A stretch of DNA of 64,000 nt from contig CP160630.1 in the NCBI GenBank assembly GCA_038993745.2, positions 248,001-312,000 on the forward strand, in the 5' to 3' direction. Below are positions 45,045-53,827 of this stretch, one piece after another. Numbering within the stretch: the first letter of the stretch is position 1; the number at the start of each line of letters is the position of its first letter. The notes under the pieces were generated by a model, which saw nothing but the letters and a program-made list of their open reading frames with translations, was not told the DNA's origin and did not search any database. The translations under genes were made by a program, and so were the position numbers. Origin of the DNA: Aliivibrio fischeri. Lineage in GTDB: Bacteria; Pseudomonadota; Gammaproteobacteria; Enterobacterales; Vibrionaceae.

Positions 45045-48000
45045 ATGATGAAAATAACTATAGATAAACAAACATTCACTATCGATGAAGAGATAACACT
45101 TTTAGCAGCTGCAAAGGAATGCAATGTCGAAATCCCTTCACTATGCGGAAACAATATCAATGGTGAGAAAGTACCATGTGATTTATGCGTAGTTGAAATT
45201 GAAGGTCAAGGAATTCAACGAGCTTGTGAAACTCAAGCGGTTGATGGTATGCAAGTGATCACTTCGTCTGAAGCGTTAGTAAAACGTCGTCAAAGTGCAT
45301 TAAACAAAATTCTTTCTGATCATTACGCAGATTGCGAAGCGCCGTGCCAAACTGCGTGTCCAGCGGGCGTAGATATACAATCATATCTGTACCATATTTC
45401 ACAAAATGATCATCAAAAAGCCATTGAGGTCATTAAACGAACATTGCCAATGCCATTATCTATTGGTCGTGTTTGTCCTGCGTTCTGTGAAACGGAATGC
45501 CGTCGTGGTTTGGTTGATGAGCCATTAGCTATTCGTCAGTTAAAGCGTCACGCAGCTGACGTGGACCTGCATGCTCAAGAATCTTACGTACCACCAAAGA
45601 AGGCAGGCAAAGGAAAATCCATTGCTGTGATTGGTAGTGGTCCGGGTGGATTAACCTGTGGTTATTATCTGACTAATGAGGGTTACAGTGTAACGGTGTT
45701 TGAGTCAATGCCTAAAGCAGGCGGTTGGCTACGTTATGGTATTCCTGAATATCGTTTACCAAAATCGATTTTAGATAAAGAAATCGAATTGATGTGTCGT
45801 AACGGTATGGAAATTCAAACTTCTGTGAAACTAGGTGAGGATTTCTCATTAACACAGTTAAGTGATGAGTATGATGCTGTCTGTTTGGCTGTTGGTGCTT
45901 CAAAAGCCGTTGAAATGCATTATCAAGGCAGTGAGCTTGGTGGTTGTTATTTAGGTGTTGATTACTTAAAAGATTACGTAACAGAATCTAAATTAACGAC
46001 AGGTAAAAAAGTCGCGGTTATTGGTGGTGGTAATACGGCGATTGATTGTGCTCGTACAGCGGTGCGTGATGGTGCCGATACAACGCTTATTTATCGTCGT
46101 ACTCGTGAAGAGATGCCAGCAGAAGATTATGAAGTGGTTGAAGCTGAACATGAAGGTGTTAAGTTCCATTTTTTAACTAACCCTGTTGAAAATATTGCTG
46201 ATGAAAATGGACGAGTAGCTCAAGTTCGCTTGGAGAAAATGGCATTAGGTGAACCTGATGCGTCTGGTCGTCGTAGTCCTCAGGCAACCGGTGAATTTTT
46301 CATTGAAGAGTTTGATACCGTGATTTCTGCGGTATCACAAAAACCGGATTTAAGCTTTTTAGAGAACGATACGATTGATTTGCCACTGACTCGTTGGAAT
46401 ACCGCTGACGCAAACAGTTTGACAATGCACAGTGGTGTGAAAAATATTTTTAGCATCGGTGATTTCCGTCGTGGTCCTGCGACGGCGATTGAAGCGGTTG
46501 CTGATGGCCGTATTGCTGCAGAAGCGATTGATCGTTTCTTTAACGGTGACATGGAGAAAATCCCAACCAAACCGTTTAATTCTCAAAAAGAGAAGAAGAC
46601 TAAGCAAGTTGATCCTAAGCACTTTGAACATATCCAAAAAGCAATGCGAGTCATCATGCCTGAGTTAACGGCAGAGCAACGTGAACAAAGCTTTGATGAA
46701 GTTGAAACGGGCTTTGATAACTTGGATGCAATACGTGAAGCTGAGCGTTGCTTAGAGTGTGCATGTCAGGCAAACACCAATTGTGGACTGCGTGATTACG
46801 CAACGGAATATAAAGCGGATGAAACGGATTTAAGCAACGAAAGTAAACAGAAGTTTGCTATTGATACCAGCTCTGAATTCATCGTGTTTGATGCCAACCG
46901 TTGTATTAGTTGTGGTCAATGTGTTGAAGCGTGTAACGAAAAAGGCGTGCATGGCGTTTTAAGCTTCATGAAAAATGAAGATGGAACTAATGCCTCTCGT
47001 CCTGAATGTCGTGCAGGGTTTGAGCACGGTTATCAAATGGGTAACTCAAACTGTGTACAATGTGGTGCGTGTGTTCAAGCGTGTCCTGTTGGCGCATTGG
47101 TTGATTCTCGTGATAAATCTCAAGGCCGAATCGAAGTTTTAAAACCGGTTGATACGATTTGTACATACTGCGGTGTGGGTTGTAAGTTAACCATGATGGT
47201 TGATGAATCAACAAACAAAATTAAATACGTTCAAGGCGCTAAATCGTCTCCTGTGAACGAAGGCATGCTGTGTGTTAAAGGTCGCTTTGGTTTTGATTTT
47301 GTTAGCAGTGATGAGCGTTTAAAAACACCGTTAATTCGTAAAAATGGTGAGTTAATTCCTGCTAGTTGGGAAGAGGCGATCACATTAGTTGCTGATAAGT
47401 TCAGTACCATTAAATCTCAACATGGCGGCAATGCGTTAGCGGGATTCTCGTCGGCAAAAACCACCAATGAAGATAACTACGCATTCCAAAAATTAGTACG
47501 TCGTGAGTTTGAAACCAATAACCTTGACCACTGTGCACGCTTATGTCACTCAACGACGGTAACGGGCTTAGAAGCGTCTATTGGTAGTGGGGCGATGACC
47601 AATGATATTCCAAGTATTAAACATTCTGATCTGATCTTTATTATTGGTTCAGATACCACATCAGCTCACCCGATCATTGCTTCTCACATTAAACAAGCCA
47701 TCCGTCATCACGGTGCTCGTTTGATTGTTGCGGATCCAAAGCAAGTAGATATCTCTGATCATGCTGAGCTGTATGTAGCACAACGTCCGGGTACGGATGT
47801 GATGCTACTTAACGGTATTATGCAGCAGATCATCAAAAATAACTGGCACGATCAGGCATACATCGCTGAACGTGTTGAAGGTTTTGATGAACTAAAAGCA
47901 GAAGTCATGTCAGAGGCGTATTCACCTGAGAAAATTGAGTTAATCACAGGCGTAAAAGCACAAGATGTGATTGAAATGGCACGTTACATTGGTACTGCTA

Positions 48001-49208
48001 AACGTACTGCTATTTATTATTCAATGGGTATTACGCAGCATACGACGGGCCATGATAACGTTCGATCTATTGCTAACTTACAAATGCTGTGTGGCAACAT
48101 TGGTATTGAAGGTGGTGGTATTAATCCACTTCGTGGTCAATCAAACGTACAAGGTGCGTGTGATATGGGTGCGTTGCCAACAGATTTCCCAGGTTACCAA
48201 AAGGTCGAGAATCCTGCGGTTTATGAGAAATTTGTAAAAGCGTGGAATAAGCCAACATTGCCAAGTAAGAAAGGCTTAACATTAACAGAAATCATTGATG
48301 CAGCCTGCCATGAACAAGTAAAAGGTCTATTTGTGATGGGTGAGAACCCAGTATTGAGTGACCCTGATCAAGCACACGTTATTCACGGTTTAGAGAAATT
48401 AGATTTCCTAGTTGTACAAGATATCTTTATGACAGAAACCGCAGCGTATGCTGATGTGATTTTACCGTCGTGCTCATTTGCAGAAAAAGCGGGTCATTTT
48501 ACCAATACTGAGCGCCGTGTTCAGCGTATCTCACCTGCGGTAAATCCTCCGGGTGAAGCGAAAGAAGATTGGTGGATCATTCAAGAAATTGCTAATGCAA
48601 TGGGTGGTGAATGGAATTACCAATCGGTTGAAGATATTACTGAGGAAATCACTCAAGTGACGCCTCAGTACCAAGGTATGCATTGGGATGCGATTGGTAA
48701 AAATGGACTTCAATGGCCGTGTAATGATGCGAATCTACAAGGCACTCGCATTATGCATAATCAGCAGTTCTTACGTGGTAAAGGCCAAATGGCAGCGGTT
48801 CCATTTAGATATGCGGCAGAGCTTCCAGATGAAGAGTATCCATTAGTATTAACAACGGGTCGCTTATTGGAGCAGTACCATACAGGCACCATGACACGTA
48901 AAACCAAAGGGTTGAACAACCTTGCTGGTCCGCGCGCTATGATGAGTGTGGCAGATGCTGAGCGCTTAGGTATTTCAAACAGTGAGATGGTTCGAGTATC
49001 AACACGCCGTGGTACGATTGAAGCACCAGCATTTGTGACTAAGCGTATGCAAGAAGGGGTGATATTTGTACCGTTCCATTTTGTGGAAGCGGCAGCGAAT
49101 AAACTGACCACAACAGCACTTGATCCTCATGCCAAGATCCCTGAGTTTAAAGTCGCAGCAGTGAAGGTAGAAAAGGTATTACAACCAGAACCTGAAGTCT
49201 GTGTATAA
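45045..49208 (+). CDS. Formate dehydrogenase fused to a GltD-like NAD(P)H flavoprotein
   Basis: A 1387-residue multidomain oxidoreductase. Order: an N-terminal 2Fe-2S ferredoxin domain (Cys34, 45, 48, 61); a Cys-rich 4Fe-4S segment (CEAPCQTACPAG); a GltD/dihydropyrimidine-dehydrogenase-like FAD and NAD(P)H part (about 180-530; IGSGPGGLTCG, IGGGNTAIDCARTA, YRRTREEMPAEDYE); a double 4Fe-4S ferredoxin (RCISCGQCVEAC, CVQCGACVQACPVGAL); and a molybdopterin formate dehydrogenase part from about 705 (CTYCGVGCKL). The active-site residue is Cys834 in HCARLCHS, where E. coli FdhF has selenocysteine. It probably oxidises formate with direct reduction of NAD(P)+. Two adjacent ATGs (45045, 45048) are possible starts. 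Confidence 0.88.
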   Translation: MMKITIDKQTFTIDEEITLLAAAKECNVEIPSLCGNNINGEKVPCDLCVVEIEGQGIQRACETQAVDGMQVITSSEALVKRRQSALNKILSDHYADCEAPCQTACPAGVDIQSYLYHISQNDHQKAIEVIKRTLPMPLSIGRVCPAFCETECRRGLVDEPLAIRQLKRHAADVDLHAQESYVPPKKAGKGKSIAVIGSGPGGLTCGYYLTNEGYSVTVFESMPKAGGWLRYGIPEYRLPKSILDKEIELMCRNGMEIQTSVKLGEDFSLTQLSDEYDAVCLAVGASKAVEMHYQGSELGGCYLGVDYLKDYVTESKLTTGKKVAVIGGGNTAIDCARTAVRDGADTTLIYRRTREEMPAEDYEVVEAEHEGVKFHFLTNPVENIADENGRVAQVRLEKMALGEPDASGRRSPQATGEFFIEEFDTVISAVSQKPDLSFLENDTIDLPLTRWNTADANSLTMHSGVKNIFSIGDFRRGPATAIEAVADGRIAAEAIDRFFNGDMEKIPTKPFNSQKEKKTKQVDPKHFEHIQKAMRVIMPELTAEQREQSFDEVETGFDNLDAIREAERCLECACQANTNCGLRDYATEYKADETDLSNESKQKFAIDTSSEFIVFDANRCISCGQCVEACNEKGVHGVLSFMKNEDGTNASRPECRAGFEHGYQMGNSNCVQCGACVQACPVGALVDSRDKSQGRIEVLKPVDTICTYCGVGCKLTMMVDESTNKIKYVQGAKSSPVNEGMLCVKGRFGFDFVSSDERLKTPLIRKNGELIPASWEEAITLVADKFSTIKSQHGGNALAGFSSAKTTNEDNYAFQKLVRREFETNNLDHCARLCHSTTVTGLEASIGSGAMTNDIPSIKHSDLIFIIGSDTTSAHPIIASHIKQAIRHHGARLIVADPKQVDISDHAELYVAQRPGTDVMLLNGIMQQIIKNNWHDQAYIAERVEGFDELKAEVMSEAYSPEKIELITGVKAQDVIEMARYIGTAKRTAIYYSMGITQHTTGHDNVRSIANLQMLCGNIGIEGGGINPLRGQSNVQGACDMGALPTDFPGYQKVENPAVYEKFVKAWNKPTLPSKKGLTLTEIIDAACHEQVKGLFVMGENPVLSDPDQAHVIHGLEKLDFLVVQDIFMTETAAYADVILPSCSFAEKAGHFTNTERRVQRISPAVNPPGEAKEDWWIIQEIANAMGGEWNYQSVEDITEEITQVTPQYQGMHWDAIGKNGLQWPCNDANLQGTRIMHNQQFLRGKGQMAAVPFRYAAELPDEEYPLVLTTGRLLEQYHTGTMTRKTKGLNNLAGPRAMMSVADAERLGISNSEMVRVSTRRGTIEAPAFVTKRMQEGVIFVPFHFVEAAANKLTTTALDPHAKIPEFKVAAVKVEKVLQPEPEVCV

Positions 49209-49228
49209 ATAATGTAATAACGTAAAAT

Positions 49229-49266
49229 AAAATGCCGATGATTTGAGTAATCATCGGGCATTTTTT
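49229..49266 (+). terminator. Terminator after the formate dehydrogenase gene
   Basis: A stem of about 14 bases (AAAATGCC-GATGATT with AATCATC-GGGCATTTT, one bulge) is followed by a T run. Confidence 0.8.
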
Positions 49267-49289
49267 ATGTTTAGAAATAGTGTTATGAA

Positions 49290-50519
49290 TTACTTATTGT
49301 TGATGGCGTTCAACTCTGCAATTTTCACAATCACATCAACCGCTTGTTTCATGCCATTAATCGTAATGAATTCATGAATACCGTGGAAGTTATAACCACC
49401 TGTAAAGATATTAGGGCAAGGTAAACCCATGAAGGATAAACGAGCGCCATCCGTACCGCCACGAATAGGCTTGATATCAGGTTGAATGTCACACGCTGTC
49501 ATTGCTTCTTTAGCTAATTCAATCACGTGTGGGTGAGGTTCTACCATTTCACGCATATTAAAGTAGCTATCGGTTAAGACTAATTCAACGCGACCTTTCT
49601 CTAATTTTGCATTTAATTCATTCACTTTTTGCTGCATAAAGGCTTTACGCTCAGCCATACCTTCACGGCTAAAATCACGAACAATATAACCAAGTTCGGT
49701 TTTGGCTACGCCTGCGTTCATTGATTTTAAATGATAGAAACCTTCATAGCCTTCGGTGCCTTCTGGTGTTTCATCTGCTGGCATCATCATTTGAAATTGA
49801 GCTGCGATATTCATGGAGTTAACCATCTTACCTTTAGCCGTACCCGGATGAACGTTCACACCATGACAAATGACATCCGCACTTGTGGCATTAAAGTTTT
49901 CATATTCCAACTCACCTACAGGGCCGCCATCGATAGTGTAAGCCCATTTTGCATTGAACTTCTTAACATCAAATAGGTTTGCGCCACGTCCAATCTCTTC
50001 ATCGGGAGTGAAGCCGATACAAATATCACCGTGTGGGATCTCTGGGTTCGCTTTTAATACAGCAATGGCAGTTAGGATTTCGGCAATGCCTGCTTTGTTA
50101 TCAGCACCAAGTAAAGTTGTACCATCTGTGGTGATCAAATCGTGACCGATTAAGTTGAGTAAGTCAGGGAACTGGTTTGGTGTTAATTCTTCACCACTAG
50201 TGCCAAGGGTTATTGTGTCGCCTTGATAATTATTGATGATTTGTGGTTTTACATCTTCACCTGATGCATCAGGGGCTGTGTCCATGTGAGCAATAAAGCC
50301 AATTGCAGGCACATCATAGTCTACGTTTGAAGGCAAACGCCCCATGACATAACCATTTTCATCAATAGAGACATCAGAAAGTTCTAATTCATTTAATTCA
50401 GAAACTAGTTGGTTAGCCAAATTGAATTGTTTTTCAGTGCTTGGACATTGTGGTGCAGAAGGATTGGATTGAGTATCAATACTCACATAAGAAAGAAAGC
50501 GTTCTACAAGGTCTTTCAT
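49290..50519 (-). CDS. pepT: Peptidase T (tripeptide aminopeptidase)
   Basis: A 409-residue zinc exopeptidase of the M20 family that removes N-terminal residues from tripeptides in the cytoplasm. Metal-site motifs are [34 protein letters not shown] and [14 protein letters not shown], with the final His in [10 protein letters not shown] chose the ATG at 50519 (MKDLVERFL), which matches the family N-terminus; an in-frame codon at 50570 adds 17 unlikely residues. FNR often controls this gene, but no clear box is seen. Confidence 0.94.
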   Translation of the reverse strand: MKDLVERFLSYVSIDTQSNPSAPQCPSTEKQFNLANQLVSELNELELSDVSIDENGYVMGRLPSNVDYDVPAIGFIAHMDTAPDASGEDVKPQIINNYQGDTITLGTSGEELTPNQFPDLLNLIGHDLITTDGTTLLGADNKAGIAEILTAIAVLKANPEIPHGDICIGFTPDEEIGRGANLFDVKKFNAKWAYTIDGGPVGELEYENFNATSADVICHGVNVHPGTAKGKMVNSMNIAAQFQMMMPADETPEGTEGYEGFYHLKSMNAGVAKTELGYIVRDFSREGMAERKAFMQQKVNELNAKLEKGRVELVLTDSYFNMREMVEPHPHVIELAKEAMTACDIQPDIKPIRGGTDGARLSFMGLPCPNIFTGGYNFHGIHEFITINGMKQAVDVIVKIAELNAINNK

Positions 50520-50653
50520 GATATTCACTCTATGTAATTGAAAACAAAATTGAGTGAAAGTATTGATCAAAAAGGTATTTTAAAGTTTGCGATGGGTCAT
50601 AAAAAACAAAGTGGTTAGCGCATATTTAGATTATATGCGCTAAGTAAAAATAG

Positions 50654-51034
50654 TTATTTCTTATCTTTAGCTTTTAAGATGAAACCAAATTGTTCAATTA
50701 AATTGCTGATAGATTTAAACAACATAGTACGTTCTGATTTCGAGTATTTTGATAGTTCCTGATGGAACTCAATAACATCAGACATTGTGACCCCTAGCCA
50801 GTCGGGAATATTATCACTACCTGAAATGATCCAACCAATCTCTTTTCTCAGAATAAAGCTTAAAGGGATCAATTTGGATATATGAGGGCTAGAAAGTCCG
50901 CTAGTCCAGTTAATTACCGTTCTTGTAGAGACGTCACATGCTGTAGCAATTTGAGAATTAGATAGTCCTAGCTCTGTTTTTCTTGCCTCGATCCGTCGAG
51001 AAATGCTTTCCATAGAGGTGCTTTCATCTAACAC
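50654..51034 (-). CDS. XRE-family transcriptional regulator
   Basis: A 126-residue protein with a Cro/C1-type helix-turn-helix at about residues 10-68 (SNSQIATACDVSTRTVINWTSG). The C-terminal 55 residues form a helix-rich tail without a known domain. It stands alone with a long upstream region. The function is unknown; a phage-type repressor or a small regulator are both possible. Confidence 0.75.
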   Translation of the reverse strand: MLDESTSMESISRRIEARKTELGLSNSQIATACDVSTRTVINWTSGLSSPHISKLIPLSFILRKEIGWIISGSDNIPDWLGVTMSDVIEFHQELSKYSKSERTMLFKSISNLIEQFGFILKAKDKK

Positions 51035-51586
51035 AATTATATACCTCGGAAATGTTAATTTTTAAAAACGGTTTCATTATTGAGAGAAATAATATTTCAG
51101 ACTTTTATAGTTACATAAGAAATAAAGTTCATTTTGTGATTTTATTCTAAATAATAGGAACTATGCACTTTATTTAAGATGTTCTTTCTTTCAAGAATAA
51201 ACGTTTTTAAATCGTCGAATTTTAAAAGAGTTAACACGAATATGTGATAACTAGATGTTGCGTGTTAAGATAAAAGTAAATTAATTTATTTTTATCTTAT
51301 TGATTATTATCCAATAAGAGTGTATCGGATTGATTGTATGGCTGCATATTAATCATATTTAGATAGTATTGCAAATAGTTTATAGAATAAATATCTAATT
51401 AATTAATGTGAAAGTGTTTTATAATGTTATTATTATTTTAATATGTGTATGGAATAGGTTTTTAAATACATTTCATTCATTTTCTATTAATAACTTGTTC
51501 ACTATGGCGAAATATGATTAGATATACTTTTATTAAGGTAATGTATTAATTTATGGTTAATTGTTTGTGTGTTTTTAGGGGGGGGA
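51035..51586. other. 552-bp AT-rich divergent region
   Basis: Between the XRE gene and the AraC-type gene. No gene is supported. A 10-base inverted pair (TTTAAAAACG at 51061, CGTTTTTAAA at 51202) may be chance at this composition. A run of eight G at 51578-51585 lies in the ribosome site of the next gene. Confidence 0.45.
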
Positions 51587-52375
51587 ATGGCAATAGCAAG
51601 ACATATTCAAGCATCGGTTACTTTTGATACTTTGCCATCGGACATTTATCTATTATTTGATGCATTTCGCTCTAACACAGAGACAAGATCTCATTCTCAC
51701 TCTTGGGGGCAATTACAAATTATAAGTGGTGGGATTTTAGAGTTAGAAGCAGAAGGGCATCGTTTTTTAGCACCTTCTCATTTTGCTATATGGGTACCTG
51801 CTGGTGTGCAACACCAAAGTTATAATCGAAAACCGATAGCGTATTGTTCGGTAAATATTATCCCTGAACTTGCGAAACAATTACCTGACCATACCTGTTT
51901 ATTAGAAGTCAGCCCTTTAGTTGAAGTTTTAATTGCGGAATTACGTGAGAATAAGATCCAGCAACCTCAGAATGAACAGCAGGAAAGGTTAATTCATGTT
52001 CTTTTTGATCAGCTTCTAATTGCTAAGCAGAGTGAGCGATTTTTACCTACATCACAAGATAAGTTGCTTAAACCTATTTTAGAGGCGCTAGAAGCGAATC
52101 CTGCAGATGAAACATCTTTAGCTCAATGGGCAGCAAGAAATCATACAACAGAAAGAACATTGGCTCGTCATTGCCAAAATGAATTAGGCATGAGTTTTAC
52201 TGAATGGCGCTTACGGATCCGATACCTTTATTCTTTGGATTTATTGCGAAAGAAGATGTCGATTAAAGAAATTGCGTTTAGTTTAGGCTATAACCAAACC
52301 AGTCCTTTTATCACTATGTTTAAACGATACGCGGATTGCACTCCCGAGCAGTATAAATTAAAACATTCAATATAA
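51587..52375 (+). CDS. AraC-family transcriptional regulator with cupin sensor
   Basis: A 262-residue regulator. The N-terminal cupin-like domain (about 20-110) includes TRSHSHSWGQLQIISGG and WVPAGVQHQSY; the C-terminal AraC DNA-binding domain (about 160-262) has two helix-turn-helices (TTERTLARHCQNELGMSF and IKEIAFSLGYNQTSPFITMF). The start ATG at 51587 is preceded by A plus eight G, which serves as ribosome site; an in-frame GTG at 51569 lies before it. The target is unknown. Confidence 0.86.
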   Translation: MAIARHIQASVTFDTLPSDIYLLFDAFRSNTETRSHSHSWGQLQIISGGILELEAEGHRFLAPSHFAIWVPAGVQHQSYNRKPIAYCSVNIIPELAKQLPDHTCLLEVSPLVEVLIAELRENKIQQPQNEQQERLIHVLFDQLLIAKQSERFLPTSQDKLLKPILEALEANPADETSLAQWAARNHTTERTLARHCQNELGMSFTEWRLRIRYLYSLDLLRKKMSIKEIAFSLGYNQTSPFITMFKRYADCTPEQYKLKHSI

Positions 52376-52379
52376 TGTA

Positions 52380-52601
52380 TTAACGCTGGTCGTTTTTTTG
52401 AGCAAATCTAAAAGAAAAAAATACGATAAATAAAAAACTTAAGGGAATAATGGCTGCAGTAATTTCAAGCCAGTAAGCACCTGAAAATAAACTACTTAAA
52501 ATCAAATGGCCTACAATAGATAGAAGAGCACAGAGAATAGCAATTAGAATCAGTTTTAGTTCTGGTGACATAAGCATTTTATTGATAATTAGTGTTGTCA
52601 T
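52380..52601 (-). CDS. Small membrane protein of unknown function
   Basis: A 73-residue protein with two hydrophobic helices (about 16-36 and 44-64) and a basic C-terminus (FRFAQKNDQR). No family recognised. It is convergent with the AraC-type gene, with a 4-bp gap and no clear terminator between them. An internal ATG at 52571 (MSPELKL) is an alternative start. Confidence 0.5.
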   Translation of the reverse strand: MTTLIINKMLMSPELKLILIAILCALLSIVGHLILSSLFSGAYWLEITAAIIPLSFLFIVFFSFRFAQKNDQR

Positions 52602-52637
52602 TACTTTAACACGAGTGTATCTACGAAAAAGGATTAG

Positions 52638-53012
52638 ATGTGTGATGAGGAGAGCAGAGTGATACGAAATGAATATATTGATTATCTATTAGCGAAACCA
52701 TGCTGTGAAGATTCTTTTCCATTTGGTCCTGAAGCTCATGTTTTTAAGGTATTTAATAAAATGTTTGCACTTATAGGGTATAGGAATGAACAGTTAAGCA
52801 TTACCCTTAAAGCGGCACCGGAAGATGTTACGTTTTTAACGGAGGAATTTACCTCTATTGAACGAGGTTATCATATGAACAAAAAGCATTGGATAACCAT
52901 TACGCCTTCAAGTGATATTACAGTCAGTATGATAGAAGCGTGGATTGATGACTCATATTCTCTGGTTACATCAAAGTTAACCAAATTAGAGAAAAGTCAG
53001 ATTAAAAAATAA
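52638..53012 (+). CDS. MmcQ/YjbR-family protein
   Basis: A 124-residue protein of the MmcQ/YjbR family, whose CyaY-like fold is thought to bind DNA or protein; function is not established. Family patterns are YLLAKPCCEDSFPFG near the start, MFALIG, LSITLKAAPE, GYHMNKKHWITI and the C-terminal DDSYSLV. The ATG at 52638 follows AAGGATTAG; a GTG at 52659 after GAGGAG is nearer the usual family start. Confidence 0.8.
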   Translation: MCDEESRVIRNEYIDYLLAKPCCEDSFPFGPEAHVFKVFNKMFALIGYRNEQLSITLKAAPEDVTFLTEEFTSIERGYHMNKKHWITITPSSDITVSMIEAWIDDSYSLVTSKLTKLEKSQIKK

Positions 53013-53077
53013 CAACACAACGACTTCTTCTATTTAGACGTTCAAAGTATGTACTAGATAAATAGGGTTGGTAAAAC

Positions 53078-53105
53078 AGCCATTTCCAATGTGAAAATGG
53101 CTTTT
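53078..53105. terminator. Hairpin terminator between convergent genes
   Basis: AGCCATTT (53078-53085) pairs with AAATGGCT (53095-53102) and is followed by TTT on the plus strand. Confidence 0.6.
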
Positions 53106-53107
53106 CA

Positions 53108-53668
53108 TTAAAGACTAAAACAGCTGTTAAGTTGGTATTCATCTCCATTCTTGGCTGTATATTCTTTATCTACTTGATGAGCTTTAATGTGTGAACTGCT
53201 GTCACGCTTTATTAAACTAATCCAATGACGCATAGCCGCTAAGCTAAAGTCCTGACTGAACGTTGTGCATGTTTCTATTTCTACATCAGCTATGGTAACC
53301 AGTGAATCTTTACCTGGCGTATGAAGACCAAAAATAATTTCAACATGACTGCCACTGTTGTCTTTTAATAAAATAGTATCAGGCGATGATCTGTGTCCTG
53401 TGAAAGCAACAAATTTTCCTGGATTGCGTAATCCACTGCAACCACCATCTTTAAAGAAAACTACTAAATGATGATAATCAAGTAAGTAGTTAGTAACGTC
53501 TTGATGTGAGCCTTTTGTTAGTGGGAATAATTGGTCAAGAAGACCTTTGATTTGATGTTGTTTCTCTTCTTGTTTTGCTTCCATTTTTTCGACGGCATAA
53601 ACAGCTTCAGCCATAAACGGAGTTTCATGTTGTGTATTACTTTCTTTGTTTATATTGGTAATCGCCAT
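53108..53668 (-). CDS. Uncharacterised protein, divergent from the DUF3612 regulator
   Basis: A 186-residue cytoplasmic protein with no family I can name. The first 55 residues look helical and charged (EAVYAVEKMEAKQEEKQ); the rest reads as mixed alpha/beta (DYHHLVVFFKDGG, VAFTGHRSSPDTILL, HVEIIFG). I chose the ATG at 53668 (MAITNINKES), which follows GAGGG with good spacing; the longer frame to 53734 has none. It is divergent from a large regulator and may be its target. Confidence 0.6.
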   Translation of the reverse strand: MAITNINKESNTQHETPFMAEAVYAVEKMEAKQEEKQHQIKGLLDQLFPLTKGSHQDVTNYLLDYHHLVVFFKDGGCSGLRNPGKFVAFTGHRSSPDTILLKDNSGSHVEIIFGLHTPGKDSLVTIADVEIETCTTFSQDFSLAAMRHWISLIKRDSSSHIKAHQVDKEYTAKNGDEYQLNSCFSL

Positions 53669-53827
53669 AATGGTACCCTCGAAAAAGTCTTTATCTAATA
53701 CCGATTTAATTATCGGCATTGTTAGGTAAGTCACACTGGTCAGAGTTGTTTGCTTACTTAAATTGAAGCTTAGCTTAATTTTAACTACAATTTCACAACA
53801 AAAACTTAACAGTGTGAATTTTACAAG

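Noticed and set aside
44753..45160. Minus-strand open frame between glpA and the formate dehydrogenase gene
   Set aside because: It overlaps the formate dehydrogenase start and the divergent promoter region, has low-complexity hydrophobic content and matches no family; it is a shadow frame.
48761..49111. Antisense open frame inside the formate dehydrogenase gene
   Set aside because: Shadow of a strongly conserved coding region; no ribosome site or family match.
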